A stretch of 64,000 bases of DNA from Aquipseudomonas alcaligenes (GCF_900156545.1 NZ_FTNW01000002.1:620001-684000); one strand, 5' to 3'. Numbered from the stretch's first letter, positions 43,880 through 52,357 are shown. The notes: generated from the letters alone by a model not told the origin. Numbers and translations are program-made.

Positions 43880-44293
43880 ATGTCCACCACCCTGATCTGC
43901 TGGTGCCGCAACGACGACGAAGTCAGCGGCGCCGCCCTCAAGTTCCCTTGCGACTTCCGCTACAGCGGCTGCCGCATCGCCGCCCTGCCGCAAACCCTGA
44001 AACGCCTGCAGGGCGATGACATTCTGATCATCACCGCGCACGGCAATGCGTCGAGCATCGGCGAAGACGTCGACAGCTTCAGCGACCTGACCCTGGACCG
44101 CCTCGCCCAGGTGCTGAACGAAAACACCTCCCCGGACTGGAGCGGCAGCCTGTACTTCGACACCTGCTCCGGCTACGCCTTCGCGCGCCAGCTCAAGCCG
44201 AAGATCGCGGCGCACCTGCCACGCCTCAAGCTGTTCGGTTGCGTCGGCGCGACCGACATGGATGTCGACCTGGACAAGCACCGCCAGGCCTGA
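43880..44293 (+). CDS. Small protein with caspase-like (clan CD) His/Cys pattern
   Basis: A 137-aa cytoplasmic-looking protein. Residues 48-56 read ILIITAHGN and 90-100 SLYFDTCSGYA: a beta strand ending in His-Gly (H54-G55) followed about 40 residues later by a strand ending in Cys (C96), which is the pattern of clan CD cysteine peptidases (caspase/gingipain/C11/CPD). It is far shorter than usual family members, so it may be a minimal catalytic fold or only a look-alike. GGAGAACAGC precedes ATG 43880. It is a single gene with a strong terminator. Confidence 0.7.
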   Translation: MSTTLICWCRNDDEVSGAALKFPCDFRYSGCRIAALPQTLKRLQGDDILIITAHGNASSIGEDVDSFSDLTLDRLAQVLNENTSPDWSGSLYFDTCSGYAFARQLKPKIAAHLPRLKLFGCVGATDMDVDLDKHRQA

Positions 44294-44306
44294 CGTCGCG
44301 GGCGGG

Positions 44307-44344
44307 AGCCGGGCTGCCGCCCCTGCCCGGCAGCCCGGCTTTTA
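44307..44344 (+). terminator. Strong rho-independent terminator
   Basis: AGCCGGGCTGCC (44307-44318) pairs with GGCAGCCCGGCT (44329-44340), followed by TTTT. It closes the caspase-like gene. Confidence 0.92.
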
Positions 44345-44435
44345 CACAGGATTTACATAGCCCCCGGGAAAACATCGCGGCGCTGGCAGTCGAAGCCTGT
44401 AACCGGACACCTCCGGTTTCACAGGAGTCTCGACC

Positions 44436-44783
44436 ATGCATTCGCGTATCCCCCTCATCACCGGACTGATCGCCAGCCTGGCTCTCGCAGGCGAGCAGCA
44501 GGCACTCGCGGCCGACGGCGGCGACGTGGCCGCGGGTGTCGCCGTCGGTGCCATCATTGGCGGCGTGCTGGCCAGCCAGCGCCCCGTCCGGGTCTACCAA
44601 CCGGAACCCGTCTACGCCCCGCCGCCCGTGGTCTACTACGAACCGCGCCCGGTCTACTACGAAGCCCGTCCGGTCTATTACACGCCGGGGCCGGTGTACT
44701 ACGTACCCGAGCCGCGCTATCGCCATAAGCACTGGCACAAACGCCATCGCCACCATCACCACGACCACGGCTACCGCTGGTAA
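44436..44783 (+). CDS. Secreted PVYY-repeat, His-rich protein
   Basis: A 115-aa protein with a signal peptide (MHSRIPLITGLIASLALAGEQQALA), a glycine/alanine hydrophobic segment (DVAAGVAVGAIIGGVLAS), then five near-repeats of PVYY (VYQPEPVYAPPPVVYYEP, then RPVYYEA, RPVYYTP, GPVYYVP) and a basic histidine-rich tail. The tail could bind metals; the repeat region would be extended. Resembles small pseudomonad envelope proteins of unknown role. ACAGGAG precedes the ATG. Confidence 0.8.
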   Translation: MHSRIPLITGLIASLALAGEQQALAADGGDVAAGVAVGAIIGGVLASQRPVRVYQPEPVYAPPPVVYYEPRPVYYEARPVYYTPGPVYYVPEPRYRHKHWHKRHRHHHHDHGYRW

Positions 44784-44786
44784 TCA

Positions 44787-44810
44787 CAGGCCCCGCACAG
44801 ACGGGGCCTG
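44787..44810 (+). terminator. Rho-independent terminator after the PVYY gene
   Basis: CAGGCCCCG (44787-44795) pairs with CGGGGCCTG (44802-44810), followed by CCTTTG. Confidence 0.75.
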
Positions 44811-45135
44811 CCTTTGACAGAGCAGCAGCGCTCGCACGGCAGGCCGGATCGACGGCTGCCGTCCCTTGCTTGCGCGGCACGTCAGAAGCGACGCGCCGTC
44901 GACAACGCCCCCGGCCAATCTGCAACCCCGCCCTGCCCCGCTGCCAACGGAGCGCATGCCGGGCTGCGACGGGCTGACAAGCCATCACGCGCCGTCTCGC
45001 CGACCGGTTGACAGCCACCGAGGCCTGCACCTGCCGGACAACACGACCATACGTCCCGCCAGACCCCACCCGCGCCCTCCCTGGCCGATACTCAACGCAC
45101 GTGAGGTCAAACCTCCCGCCCCAGAGGTCATGTCC
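44811..45135. other. 325-bp interval without a recognised gene
   Basis: GC-rich sequence between a terminator and the next binding-protein gene. The long open frame that crosses it into the downstream gene has no start signals and looks spurious. GAGGT-CAA-ACCTC (45103-45115) is a small inverted repeat just upstream of the next gene and could be a regulatory site. Nothing else was seen. Confidence 0.5.
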
Positions 45136-45918
45136 ATGAAAACGCGGCATCTTCTGCTGACACTGGCACTGTGCGCGACGTTCGGCCAGGCTCATGCCGA
45201 ACGGATCCTGATTGCCGCCGAAGACGACTGGCCACCCTATTCAGCCCGGCGGACCGACAGCACCGAACCGACAGGATTCACCCCGGCACTGGTACGCGAA
45301 ATCTTCGCCCGCCGCGACATCGCCGTGGACTTCATCACCGTGCCCTTCTCACGCTGCCTGCACTACGCCGAAACCGGCCATGCCGTAGCCTGCTTCAACG
45401 TCACCATCACCGACGACAATCGCGACCAGTTCTACTGGCACCCGACGCCGATGTTCCATGAAGGACTGGCGATCTTCGCCCTGCGCGGGCGCTTCCAGCC
45501 GGAACTGAGTAGCAAGGACCTGCGAGGCCAGCGCGTGGGCATCACCAACGCCTACACCTACCCCAGCGACCTGATGAATGATCCGCACATCGAGCGCCTG
45601 GTGGCACGCTCGGACGCCAATCTGCTGAACATGCTCGTCAAGGACCGGGTGGATTTCATCATCATGAACAGCCTGCCGGGGCAGCTGCGTATTCTGGAAG
45701 CCAAACTCGGCCCGCAGATCGAACGGGTCGGGATGATCTCCAACGATGGCTTCTGGCTGAGCTTCTCCAAACGGCATCCGGATGGCGAGCGACTGTCGAA
45801 GATCTTCGAGGAAGAGCTGGTCCGGCTCATGGCCAACGGGCGCGTGGCCGAGCTGGAACTGGAGATGAAGACCCGTCTGGGGCTGCGCCTGCCGCAGGAT
45901 GCCCATGCCGGGCACTAG
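45136..45918 (+). CDS. SBP_bac_3-like periplasmic binding protein
   Basis: A 260-aa secreted protein (signal peptide MKTRHLLLTLALCATFGQAHA) with the binding-protein pattern ILIAAEDDWPPYSARR, TGFTPALVREIFARRDIAVDF, GHAVACFNVTITDDNRDQFYW and a helical C-terminus. ATG 45136 has AGAGG eight bases upstream and is preferred over ATG 45130. It is the third binding-protein gene within 6 kb, again without transporter genes, 54 bp before the converging HD-GYP gene. Confidence 0.85.
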   Translation: MKTRHLLLTLALCATFGQAHAERILIAAEDDWPPYSARRTDSTEPTGFTPALVREIFARRDIAVDFITVPFSRCLHYAETGHAVACFNVTITDDNRDQFYWHPTPMFHEGLAIFALRGRFQPELSSKDLRGQRVGITNAYTYPSDLMNDPHIERLVARSDANLLNMLVKDRVDFIIMNSLPGQLRILEAKLGPQIERVGMISNDGFWLSFSKRHPDGERLSKIFEEELVRLMANGRVAELELEMKTRLGLRLPQDAHAGH

Positions 45919-45972
45919 CCCGCGACGACGGCTTCAAACCTCAACAGCCCAGGGTAACGGGCCACTGCGCCC

Positions 45973-47265
45973 TCACTCGCCACCAAGTCGCTGCCAGTGC
46001 GCGAGCAGCTCCGGGACTTCCGCTTCGTCGTCCAGGTCAGCCAGCTCGCGGTTATCCAGCAGCGCCTGCACCTGGGGATCGTTCACGCTCAGGCCGAGCG
46101 CGCCATCGGGCAGGCAGGCGGTGATGCGGTAAGGTTGCGACTGCTCATCGGTGCAGATCCGCGACAGATCGAGGAAGCGCGGTGGGCAGCGTTGGCCGTC
46201 ACGGTCGATCAGTACCGCCACCTTGGGACGCAACTGCAGCTTGGGGTGTTTCTCCAGCACCAGGCCGATCTCGCCGGTGTGCAGTTCCACCAGCGTGCCC
46301 ACCGGGAAGATGCCCAACCATTCGATGAAGCGCATCACCAGCTCGGCATCGAAGTGCGTCTCCCGGCAATCCATCAGCACCTTGAAGGCATCCTTGACCG
46401 TGCGGGCGCGGTCGTACACGCGGTTACTGGTGATCGCGTCGAAGCAGTCGATGATGCTGATGATGCGGGTGAAATAGGCGATCTGCGCGGCCCCCAGCCC
46501 GCGCGGATAGCCCTGCCCGTCGAGCCGCTCATGGTGGCCGTGGGCAACATCCACGGCGATCGACGGCAGGTCGCGGTGGCTCAGCAGCAGCTTGTAGCCC
46601 AGCGTGGCGTGCTGCTTGATGTGCTCGAACTCCTCGGCGCTCAGTTTGCCCGGTTTGTTCAGCACCTGCGGATCGACCCTGATCTTGCCCACATCGTGCA
46701 GCAGGCCGGCAATGCCCAGTTGCTCCAGACTGTCATTGCTGAGCCCCAGGTGATGACCGAAGCCCATGGCCATGATCGACACCGACAGGCAGTGCTGGCT
46801 GGTGTACTCGTCCTGGCTTTTCATGCGCGTCAGCCAGAGCAGGGCGCTCTCGTTGCGCAACAGGCTCTGCAGGTTGTCGCTGACCGCCTCACGGCAGGCC
46901 GCGGTATTGATGCCCCGGCCCAGCTGCACGTCGAAAAACACCTCCTTGAGCACGGCCGAGCTCTTGTCCCGGTTGCGCCGCGCCTGCTGCATCTCGCGCG
47001 ACAGCGGGGCGCGCTTGTGCGAGTCCGCCGGCGCCGGCCCGGCGCTGTCCGGCATCAGGCTGACCTTGACGCGCTGGAACTCGTCGATGAACACGTACTG
47101 GCAGCAATCCTGCACCGCGCGGATGTCCTGCACGGTCAGCAGCGGAAAGCCCTGGAACAGAAAAGGCGTCTCCCGCCACGGCCGATCCACCTCGCAGACG
47201 AACATGCCGATCTCGAGTTGGGACACATCCACTTGGCGGCGTTTCAGGCGGGTGGTTTCGTACAT
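45973..47265 (-). CDS. HD-GYP domain c-di-GMP phosphodiesterase with DUF3391
   Basis: A 430-aa protein: DUF3391 at the N-terminus (KRRQVDVSQLEIGMFVCEVDRPWRETPFLFQGF), then an HD-GYP domain with HCLSVSIMAMGFGHHLG, the metal-binding LLHDVGK (about residue 190) and HHERLDGQGYPRGL (GYP motif). These enzymes hydrolyse c-di-GMP. The C-terminal 100 residues form a further beta-rich domain (VGTLVELHTGEIGLVLEKH) common in this group. It is divergent from the DUF3592 gene. Confidence 0.93.
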   Translation of the reverse strand: MYETTRLKRRQVDVSQLEIGMFVCEVDRPWRETPFLFQGFPLLTVQDIRAVQDCCQYVFIDEFQRVKVSLMPDSAGPAPADSHKRAPLSREMQQARRNRDKSSAVLKEVFFDVQLGRGINTAACREAVSDNLQSLLRNESALLWLTRMKSQDEYTSQHCLSVSIMAMGFGHHLGLSNDSLEQLGIAGLLHDVGKIRVDPQVLNKPGKLSAEEFEHIKQHATLGYKLLLSHRDLPSIAVDVAHGHHERLDGQGYPRGLGAAQIAYFTRIISIIDCFDAITSNRVYDRARTVKDAFKVLMDCRETHFDAELVMRFIEWLGIFPVGTLVELHTGEIGLVLEKHPKLQLRPKVAVLIDRDGQRCPPRFLDLSRICTDEQSQPYRITACLPDGALGLSVNDPQVQALLDNRELADLDDEAEVPELLAHWQRLGGE

Positions 47266-47351
47266 GGGACTGCCTGGCGGGGAGGGTTCATTCGGTATTC
47301 TAGAGAATAAAATCGCGGGGCTACGCCGCGATCAAGCCCAGGGAGGGCGAT

Positions 47352-47714
47352 ATGAAACAAGTGCTTTACCTGCTGATGCTCGGCGTGATGCTGTACTTCG
47401 GCATACAGCAGGCTCTGGAGATGGGCGACTCGCGGGAATGGCCGACCACCGAGGGCGTGATCACCGCGTCGCGCATCGACCGGCAACTCGCCAACTCGGC
47501 TTACCGAAGCGGCTACGAGTACGAGGTCAGGGTCGAGTATTCGTACCAGGTGGATGGAGTGCGCTACCAGGGCAACCGGCTGCGCATACAACCGGCCGAA
47601 TACAGCTCGGCAAGCAGTGCCCGGCGCGAGCTGATGCAATACCCGGTGGGCGGCAAAGTCCGGGTGTACTACAACCCGCAACAGCCCGAGCGGAGCCTGT
47701 TGAAACACATCTGA
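47352..47714 (+). CDS. DUF3592 domain protein
   Basis: A 120-aa protein with one N-terminal membrane helix (QVLYLLMLGVMLYFGIQQAL) and a DUF3592 beta domain (WPTTEGVITASRIDRQ... VRVEYSYQVDGVRYQGNRL ... YPVGGKVRVYYNPQQPERSLL). GGGAGGG precedes the ATG. Function unknown; DUF3592 proteins are membrane-anchored and face the periplasm or cytoplasm. Confidence 0.88.
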   Translation: MKQVLYLLMLGVMLYFGIQQALEMGDSREWPTTEGVITASRIDRQLANSAYRSGYEYEVRVEYSYQVDGVRYQGNRLRIQPAEYSSASSARRELMQYPVGGKVRVYYNPQQPERSLLKHI

Positions 47715-47769
47715 TCCACGCCCGCCGTCTACTGTTACCCCCACAGCCTCTGCCCCGCAGGTACAGACC

Positions 47770-48510
47770 ATGAGCGACGAAACCTTCCCTGCCGAATGCG
47801 CTGAACACGGCGCAGGCCCCGCCGCCTTTGTCTGCCAGCACCTGCAGCGCGGCAGTGGCCAGGGCTTCAACATGGGGTACGACCCCGAACAGCCCGATGA
47901 CGCCTACCCGGACGCCTGGTGCGACCAGTGCGACGCCATGCTGGAGCAGGAAGGCGAATGGAACGAGCGGGCCGAAGCCTTCGCCGACATCAAGATGGTC
48001 TGCGCGCAGTGCTACTGCGACATCCGCGCGCGCAACTGGCTGCAGGACGAAGACGCGCTGGCCGCGCTGATCAGCGACAGCTTCGACTACCTGCAGGCGC
48101 GCCAGGCCGACTTCATGCAAACCTACGGCATCGGCGAATACCAGCGCTGGGACTGGTACCAGGAGAACGCCACCCTGGTGTTCTCCAACGACGGCCAGCC
48201 GGTACTGGAATGCGCCATCGATTTCGTCGGCAGCTTCTCCAGCCGCTCCAACACCTGGATGTGGGCCTGGGCCAACGACTCGCTGCTGGAGCCGGTACGC
48301 AGCGGCTCGCGGGCCATCCGTGAACTCGGCGAGGAGCAGGGCCTGCTCCAACTGGCCTGCGCCACCTGGGCGGCCGAGCCGGTCGATGGCTGGGAGATGA
48401 CGGCGGTGATGGCCAAACATCTCGGTGCCATCGGCGCCTACCGCACGCCGAGCGAGAATGGCTTCATGCACATGGTGGTCAAGCAGGTGCGCTGGCTGGG
48501 CGAGCGCTGA
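47770..48510 (+). CDS. DUF6882-like protein with an N-terminal cysteine-rich segment
   Basis: A 246-aa soluble protein. The first 85 residues hold Cys10, Cys22, a CDQC pair (about 51-54) and CAQCYC (about 77-82), a likely zinc site. The rest (EYQRWDWYQENATLVFSNDGQPVLECAIDFVGSFSSRSNTWMWAWAN) has the Trp-rich DUF6882 pattern. Role unknown. It is 55 bp downstream of the DUF3592 gene. Confidence 0.82.
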   Translation: MSDETFPAECAEHGAGPAAFVCQHLQRGSGQGFNMGYDPEQPDDAYPDAWCDQCDAMLEQEGEWNERAEAFADIKMVCAQCYCDIRARNWLQDEDALAALISDSFDYLQARQADFMQTYGIGEYQRWDWYQENATLVFSNDGQPVLECAIDFVGSFSSRSNTWMWAWANDSLLEPVRSGSRAIRELGEEQGLLQLACATWAAEPVDGWEMTAVMAKHLGAIGAYRTPSENGFMHMVVKQVRWLGER

Positions 48511-48540
48511 CCGCGCTCGGCCGTGGCGGCGGGCCTGCGC

Positions 48541-48972
48541 TTAGTGCAGCAGGCTCACCCCGAGGAACAGCAGCAAGCCCAGCGGACCGAACATCATCGC
48601 CATCAGGTAGCACGGCACCAGCCACAGGTGGCTGATGCCCTGCGCCGCGCCCTGCTGCTGGATGTACAGGCCCACCATCAGGTCAAACGCGAGGATATGA
48701 ATCCACGCCGCCAGCACCGCCTTGGGGTTGCTGAACAGCGCCAGCATGCCACGCAGGGTAAAGAAGCCGGGCTTGCCCATGCTGCGCTCGCCCCGGCTGG
48801 TCAGGGCCTGGAACAGGCTGACGCCGTACAGCACACAGAGCACTACCACGGCGACGCCGAGCACCAGGCGCGGGCCCTGGCTCCAGGTGGGCAGCAGGAT
48901 CAATACGCCCCAGCCGCCGAGGGCGGCGAGGCTGGCGAGCTGGAACAGGTGTTTCTGGCTGAGGGCGGGCAT
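48541..48972 (-). CDS. ABA4-like (DUF4281) membrane protein
   Basis: A 143-aa protein with four hydrophobic helices and the segment KAVLAAWIHILAFDLMVGLYIQQQGAAQGISH, the DUF4281/ABA4-like signature. ATG 48972 has GAGGAAT upstream; the in-frame stretch before it is not coding-like. The plant relative acts in carotenoid/neoxanthin metabolism; the bacterial role is not known. Confidence 0.82.
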   Translation of the reverse strand: MPALSQKHLFQLASLAALGGWGVLILLPTWSQGPRLVLGVAVVVLCVLYGVSLFQALTSRGERSMGKPGFFTLRGMLALFSNPKAVLAAWIHILAFDLMVGLYIQQQGAAQGISHLWLVPCYLMAMMFGPLGLLLFLGVSLLH

Positions 48973-49160
48973 GTGGGATTCCTCACGGGGATGTGGGTTC
49001 GGTTGTAGCCGAAAAGCACTGCGGGCGGATGCCATCAGTGAGGGGGTGAATGGTGAGAGCTGGGGTTGGGCTATGGGGTGGTTGTTGACTGGGGTTTCAA
49101 GTCTGGCAATGCGATGTGGTTCGCAGTATGGTCGGGGCATCGACCAGCAAGGATGCATTC

Positions 49161-49985
49161 ATGGCCAGCAAAGCCCCAGCGCCTCGCCAACAGAAACACC
49201 TCGCCGTACTGATCGACGCGGACAACGCTTCGGCGGCCATCGTCGAAGGCCTGTTCGAGGAAATCGCCAAGTACGGGCTGGCCAGCGTCAAGCGCATCTA
49301 CGGTGACTGGACCCAACCCAACCTGGGTGGCTGGAAGCAGGTGCTGCTGGATTACTCGATCCAGCCGATGCAGCAGTTCACCTATACCAAGGGCAAGAAC
49401 GCCACCGACAGTTCGCTGATCATCGATGCCATGGACCTGCTCTATACCCGGCGTTTCGATGGCTTCTGCCTGGTCTCCAGCGACAGCGACTTCACCCGCC
49501 TGGCGGCGCGGATACGCGAGGAAGGGCTGGAGGTGATCGGCTTTGGCGAGCAGAAGACGCCCAAGCCGTTTGTGACGGCCTGCGATAAGTTCATTTATAC
49601 CGAGTTGCTGCGTGACGATGCCGAGGTGGCGGAGGTTGAGCCTGCGGCGGCCAAGGCGGCTGGCGCTGTTACGCCGGTTGCCGCGAACGAGGTCAAGCCC
49701 GCCGCACCGACGGCACCAGCCAAGGTGAAGCCGCAGAAGGTGCCGGTGGATTTCATAGCCAAGGTGATCGACGACAACTCGGATGAGGATGGCTGGTGTC
49801 ATCTGGGTGCGCTGGGTATGAATATCAGCAAGCTGCGCTCGGACTTCGACTCGCGGCTCTATGGCCACAAGAAGCTGAGCGACCTGATCAAGGCGCAGAA
49901 CGCTCGCTTTGAACTGCAGGAACGTGGCGCGACCGCAACCGGCGGCAAGTCGCTGTATGCACGTAATCGCAAACCCGCCAAGTGA
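49161..49985 (+). CDS. NYN domain protein with C-terminal LOTUS/OST-HTH
   Basis: A 274-aa protein. Residues about 10-155 are a LabA-like NYN (PIN-fold) domain with acidic residues in AVLIDADNASA and CLVSSDSDFTRLA. A Pro/Ala-rich linker (about 160-200) leads to a LOTUS/OST-HTH-type domain (about 200-258, GWCHLGALGMNISKLRSDFDSRLYGHKKLSDLI), which binds RNA in other proteins. It is therefore a predicted RNA-processing nuclease. AAGGA precedes the ATG. Confidence 0.88.
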   Translation: MASKAPAPRQQKHLAVLIDADNASAAIVEGLFEEIAKYGLASVKRIYGDWTQPNLGGWKQVLLDYSIQPMQQFTYTKGKNATDSSLIIDAMDLLYTRRFDGFCLVSSDSDFTRLAARIREEGLEVIGFGEQKTPKPFVTACDKFIYTELLRDDAEVAEVEPAAAKAAGAVTPVAANEVKPAAPTAPAKVKPQKVPVDFIAKVIDDNSDEDGWCHLGALGMNISKLRSDFDSRLYGHKKLSDLIKAQNARFELQERGATATGGKSLYARNRKPAK

Positions 49986-50541
49986 ACTTCGGGAATGACG
50001 ACTTCACTGCGCTGGCCTGTTTCTGATGCTGCTCTTACGCACGGTTTCGCCCTGCTGGGCGACCTACTTTCTTTGCTTGTGCAAAGAAAGCTAGGCAAAG
50101 AAACACACCCCGGCATCCGGGTCTCGCTGTGCTCGACTCCCCTCCTTCCGGTGCCGCTCCGGGGGCCGTCACGAAGGGACGTCCCTGTCCCTTCGTTCCT
50201 CGCTCGGCGTCCATGCCTCGCGTCCCCCTGCGCAACACCTCCACTCGGCCTGCTGACGGGGAGTTTGCGCGCATGAAGCTTTCGCGTTTCAGGCAGGTCG
50301 GAGTTGTCGGTTTGCCTCGCCGTAGGGCGGGTGAAACCCGCGCAGCCACCTCACGCGGGTTTCACCCGCCCTACTCGATCATTCCCACGCTCCGAATGGG
50401 CACGCAGCTACAGACGCTCCTCGTCTGCGGGACGCAGAGCACCTCTGGATGGGTTCCCACGCGGAGCGTGGGGACCATCAAAAAAATCTCTAATAAAAAC
50501 CGAAGAATGCAAAACAATTAAAGCCCAAAAGGAGAACAAAA
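49986..50541. repeat. Gene-free block of stacked inverted repeats
   Basis: Four perfect inverted repeats occur in 556 bp: 50067-50076/50081-50090 (CTTTCTTTGC arms), 50171-50180/50187-50196 (ACGAAGGGAC arms), 50322-50342/50354-50374 (21-bp arms containing GGGCGGGTGAAACCCGC, 11-bp loop) and 50384-50394/50462-50472 (CCCACGCTCCG arms with two small hairpins between). They look like dispersed pseudomonad repeat families. No coding sequence is credible. The base composition turns AT-rich from about 50475. Confidence 0.75.
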
Positions 50542-52083
50542 TTGATCAAGCTTTCAGATATATATCTCGGAAATATTGATGCAAAAAATGAGCTACTCAA
50601 CAATAGCCCAGAAGAAAGAAACAGATTTAAGACATCATTTGTCAGCCCACCAAACTTAGTAACGGAGAAATTTATAGAAAAAGAAAAATACTTCGTGACC
50701 GGACTGAAAGGCACAGGAAAAACAGCACTACTACGATACATCTCGATAGCTCTAGATGACCTCCCTAACTCCTCTTCGCATTTCATGCTATTTAAAACAG
50801 ACGTAGACGAAGACACTAGAAAGGAATTTTCAAAAGCCTCACGAGTACAGGTCGCCGACTCAAACTCCGAGAGCTTTGACGGCGATGACTTCGAGATGGT
50901 TTGGCGGTGGTTTATCTACAGAAAAATCGCAGAGGCCATCTCCGAAGGCTCAAGTGAAGTCTTTCAAAAGAATGCAAACCTAGAGAAATTCATAGAATTA
51001 GTTAATTCCGAATATAGATCAGATAAAAAACAAGGATTAATGAGATTAATCCCAACAATAAGAAAAGGCACCATCGAAATCAGCAATTCACCAAAACTTG
51101 GTTTAGAACTTGACTGGAACGAGGCCGGCACAGCAAAAATACAGTTCAACGACCTAGTTAGAAAAGCAGACACAGCATTTAACGCCCTACAACAAGAAAA
51201 CGACAGACTAAATATTTTCTTTGACGAACTTGAACTGAACTATAATACACAAAAACAGTATCAACGTGACGCCAGACTGGTACGCGACTTAATCGTCAGC
51301 GTTGAGAAAATCAACGCCATCGCAAAATCTAAAGGTTTTAACCTCTGCTTATACGCCGCCATACGCTCCGAGGTACAAACAGCCGTATCCTCGCTCGGCA
51401 AAGAAATAAACAAAGCCTTATTAGGGTTTGGCACAGAAATCCTCTGGAACCGCCCTGGAATTGATGACTCACAACAGCCACTACTTTTCATTATCGAGCA
51501 AAGAATAAATAACGCTAGGGAGTCCGCAGGACTAGAACGCCTACCATCCAACTCTCTCTGGGAAAATTATTTCCCCAAAGATATTCAAGGAAAAAAACCA
51601 CAAACCTATATACTGCACAACTCATGGTACCGCCCTCGAGACGTTGTTCGACTACTAATGATCGCTCAAACCCAATACCCAAATGAAAAAACCTTCAAAC
51701 ACGAAGCATTCGACTCAATCAGGAAGAATTACTCCAGAGACTCATGGGTAGAAATCACAGAAGAACTCAAGTCGAAATACCGTATGGAGGAAATAGAAGG
51801 AATAAAAACCTTCCTATATGGATATAAACAAATATTCTCCCGAGCAGAAGCGCTATCTCGAAGCGAGAATGTATCGCAAGACCATGAAGAGGCAGACACT
51901 TTATTCAAAAAAACAAAAATCAACACTCTACTGAAAGACCTCTTCCGCATCGGCGCAATCGGAAACATCCATCCACACAATAGAAAGATGAGATTTTCAT
52001 TTCGCGGAGATGATGAAATACTCCTTGATCAAGATGCATTTGTGCACAACGCACTAAAAGCACACTTGTCAATTTATCCGTAG
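50542..52083 (+). CDS. AT-rich P-loop ATPase, Sll1717-like
   Basis: A 513-aa soluble protein. Walker A is at residues 54-61 (GLKGTGKT) and Walker B at about 228-236 (LNIFFDELEL). Segments such as PRDVVRLLMIAQTQYP and WNRPGIDDS resemble the Sll1717/KAP-like group of uncharacterised P-loop ATPases, but I am not certain of the family. The start is TTG 50542 with AAGGAG seven bases upstream. Codon use is strongly AT-biased (many AAA, ATA, TTA), unlike every other gene here, which indicates horizontal transfer. It is a single-gene insert between repeat-rich DNA and a terminator; a defence or stress role is possible. Confidence 0.85.
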   Translation: MIKLSDIYLGNIDAKNELLNNSPEERNRFKTSFVSPPNLVTEKFIEKEKYFVTGLKGTGKTALLRYISIALDDLPNSSSHFMLFKTDVDEDTRKEFSKASRVQVADSNSESFDGDDFEMVWRWFIYRKIAEAISEGSSEVFQKNANLEKFIELVNSEYRSDKKQGLMRLIPTIRKGTIEISNSPKLGLELDWNEAGTAKIQFNDLVRKADTAFNALQQENDRLNIFFDELELNYNTQKQYQRDARLVRDLIVSVEKINAIAKSKGFNLCLYAAIRSEVQTAVSSLGKEINKALLGFGTEILWNRPGIDDSQQPLLFIIEQRINNARESAGLERLPSNSLWENYFPKDIQGKKPQTYILHNSWYRPRDVVRLLMIAQTQYPNEKTFKHEAFDSIRKNYSRDSWVEITEELKSKYRMEEIEGIKTFLYGYKQIFSRAEALSRSENVSQDHEEADTLFKKTKINTLLKDLFRIGAIGNIHPHNRKMRFSFRGDDEILLDQDAFVHNALKAHLSIYP

Positions 52084-52088
52084 ACATG

Positions 52089-52116
52089 AAAAGGCCCGCC
52101 ACTCGGCGGGCCTTTT
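52089..52116 (+). terminator. Rho-independent terminator of the AT-rich ATPase gene
   Basis: AAAAGGCCCGCC (52089-52100) pairs with GGCGGGCCTTTT (52105-52116), followed by GTTT. Confidence 0.92.
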
Positions 52117-52144
52117 GTTTGACATCTAAGAGACAGTCTCAGCC

Positions 52145-52357
52145 TTAAACCAAAGCCCCCGCCTCCCTCTTCTTCCCAGCCTTCCTCGCCTGATACTCCC
52201 TCGCCGCCTCATGAAACGCCCCAATCAGCGCGTTGTAATCGGCCTTCTCCCAATAGCGATACTCCGGATGCCACTGCCCCCCACGGCAAACGCCTTGGCA
52301 CCAATCAGGCTGACCGCATTGATCTACCCATCGTCACAAACCGCCTGCACTCGTAGC
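52145..52357 (-). pseudogene. Remnant of a second spuA/puuD-like glutamine amidotransferase gene
   Basis: On the minus strand, the last 70 or so codons match the intact gene at 54380-55162: HPEYRYWEKADYNALIGAFHEAAREYQARK is nearly the same as in the intact copy. The remnant has an in-frame TAG (52324-52326) where the intact gene has Gln, and a one-base deletion near 52275 (within CCCCCC). The N-terminal two thirds, including the catalytic Cys, are missing. It sits between the AT-rich ATPase and the GNAT gene. Confidence 0.8.

Noticed and set aside
50129..50521. Open frames in the repeat-rich spacer before the AT-rich ATPase
   Set aside because: They consist of inverted-repeat sequence, have Arg/Pro/Ser low-complexity content and no ribosome site.
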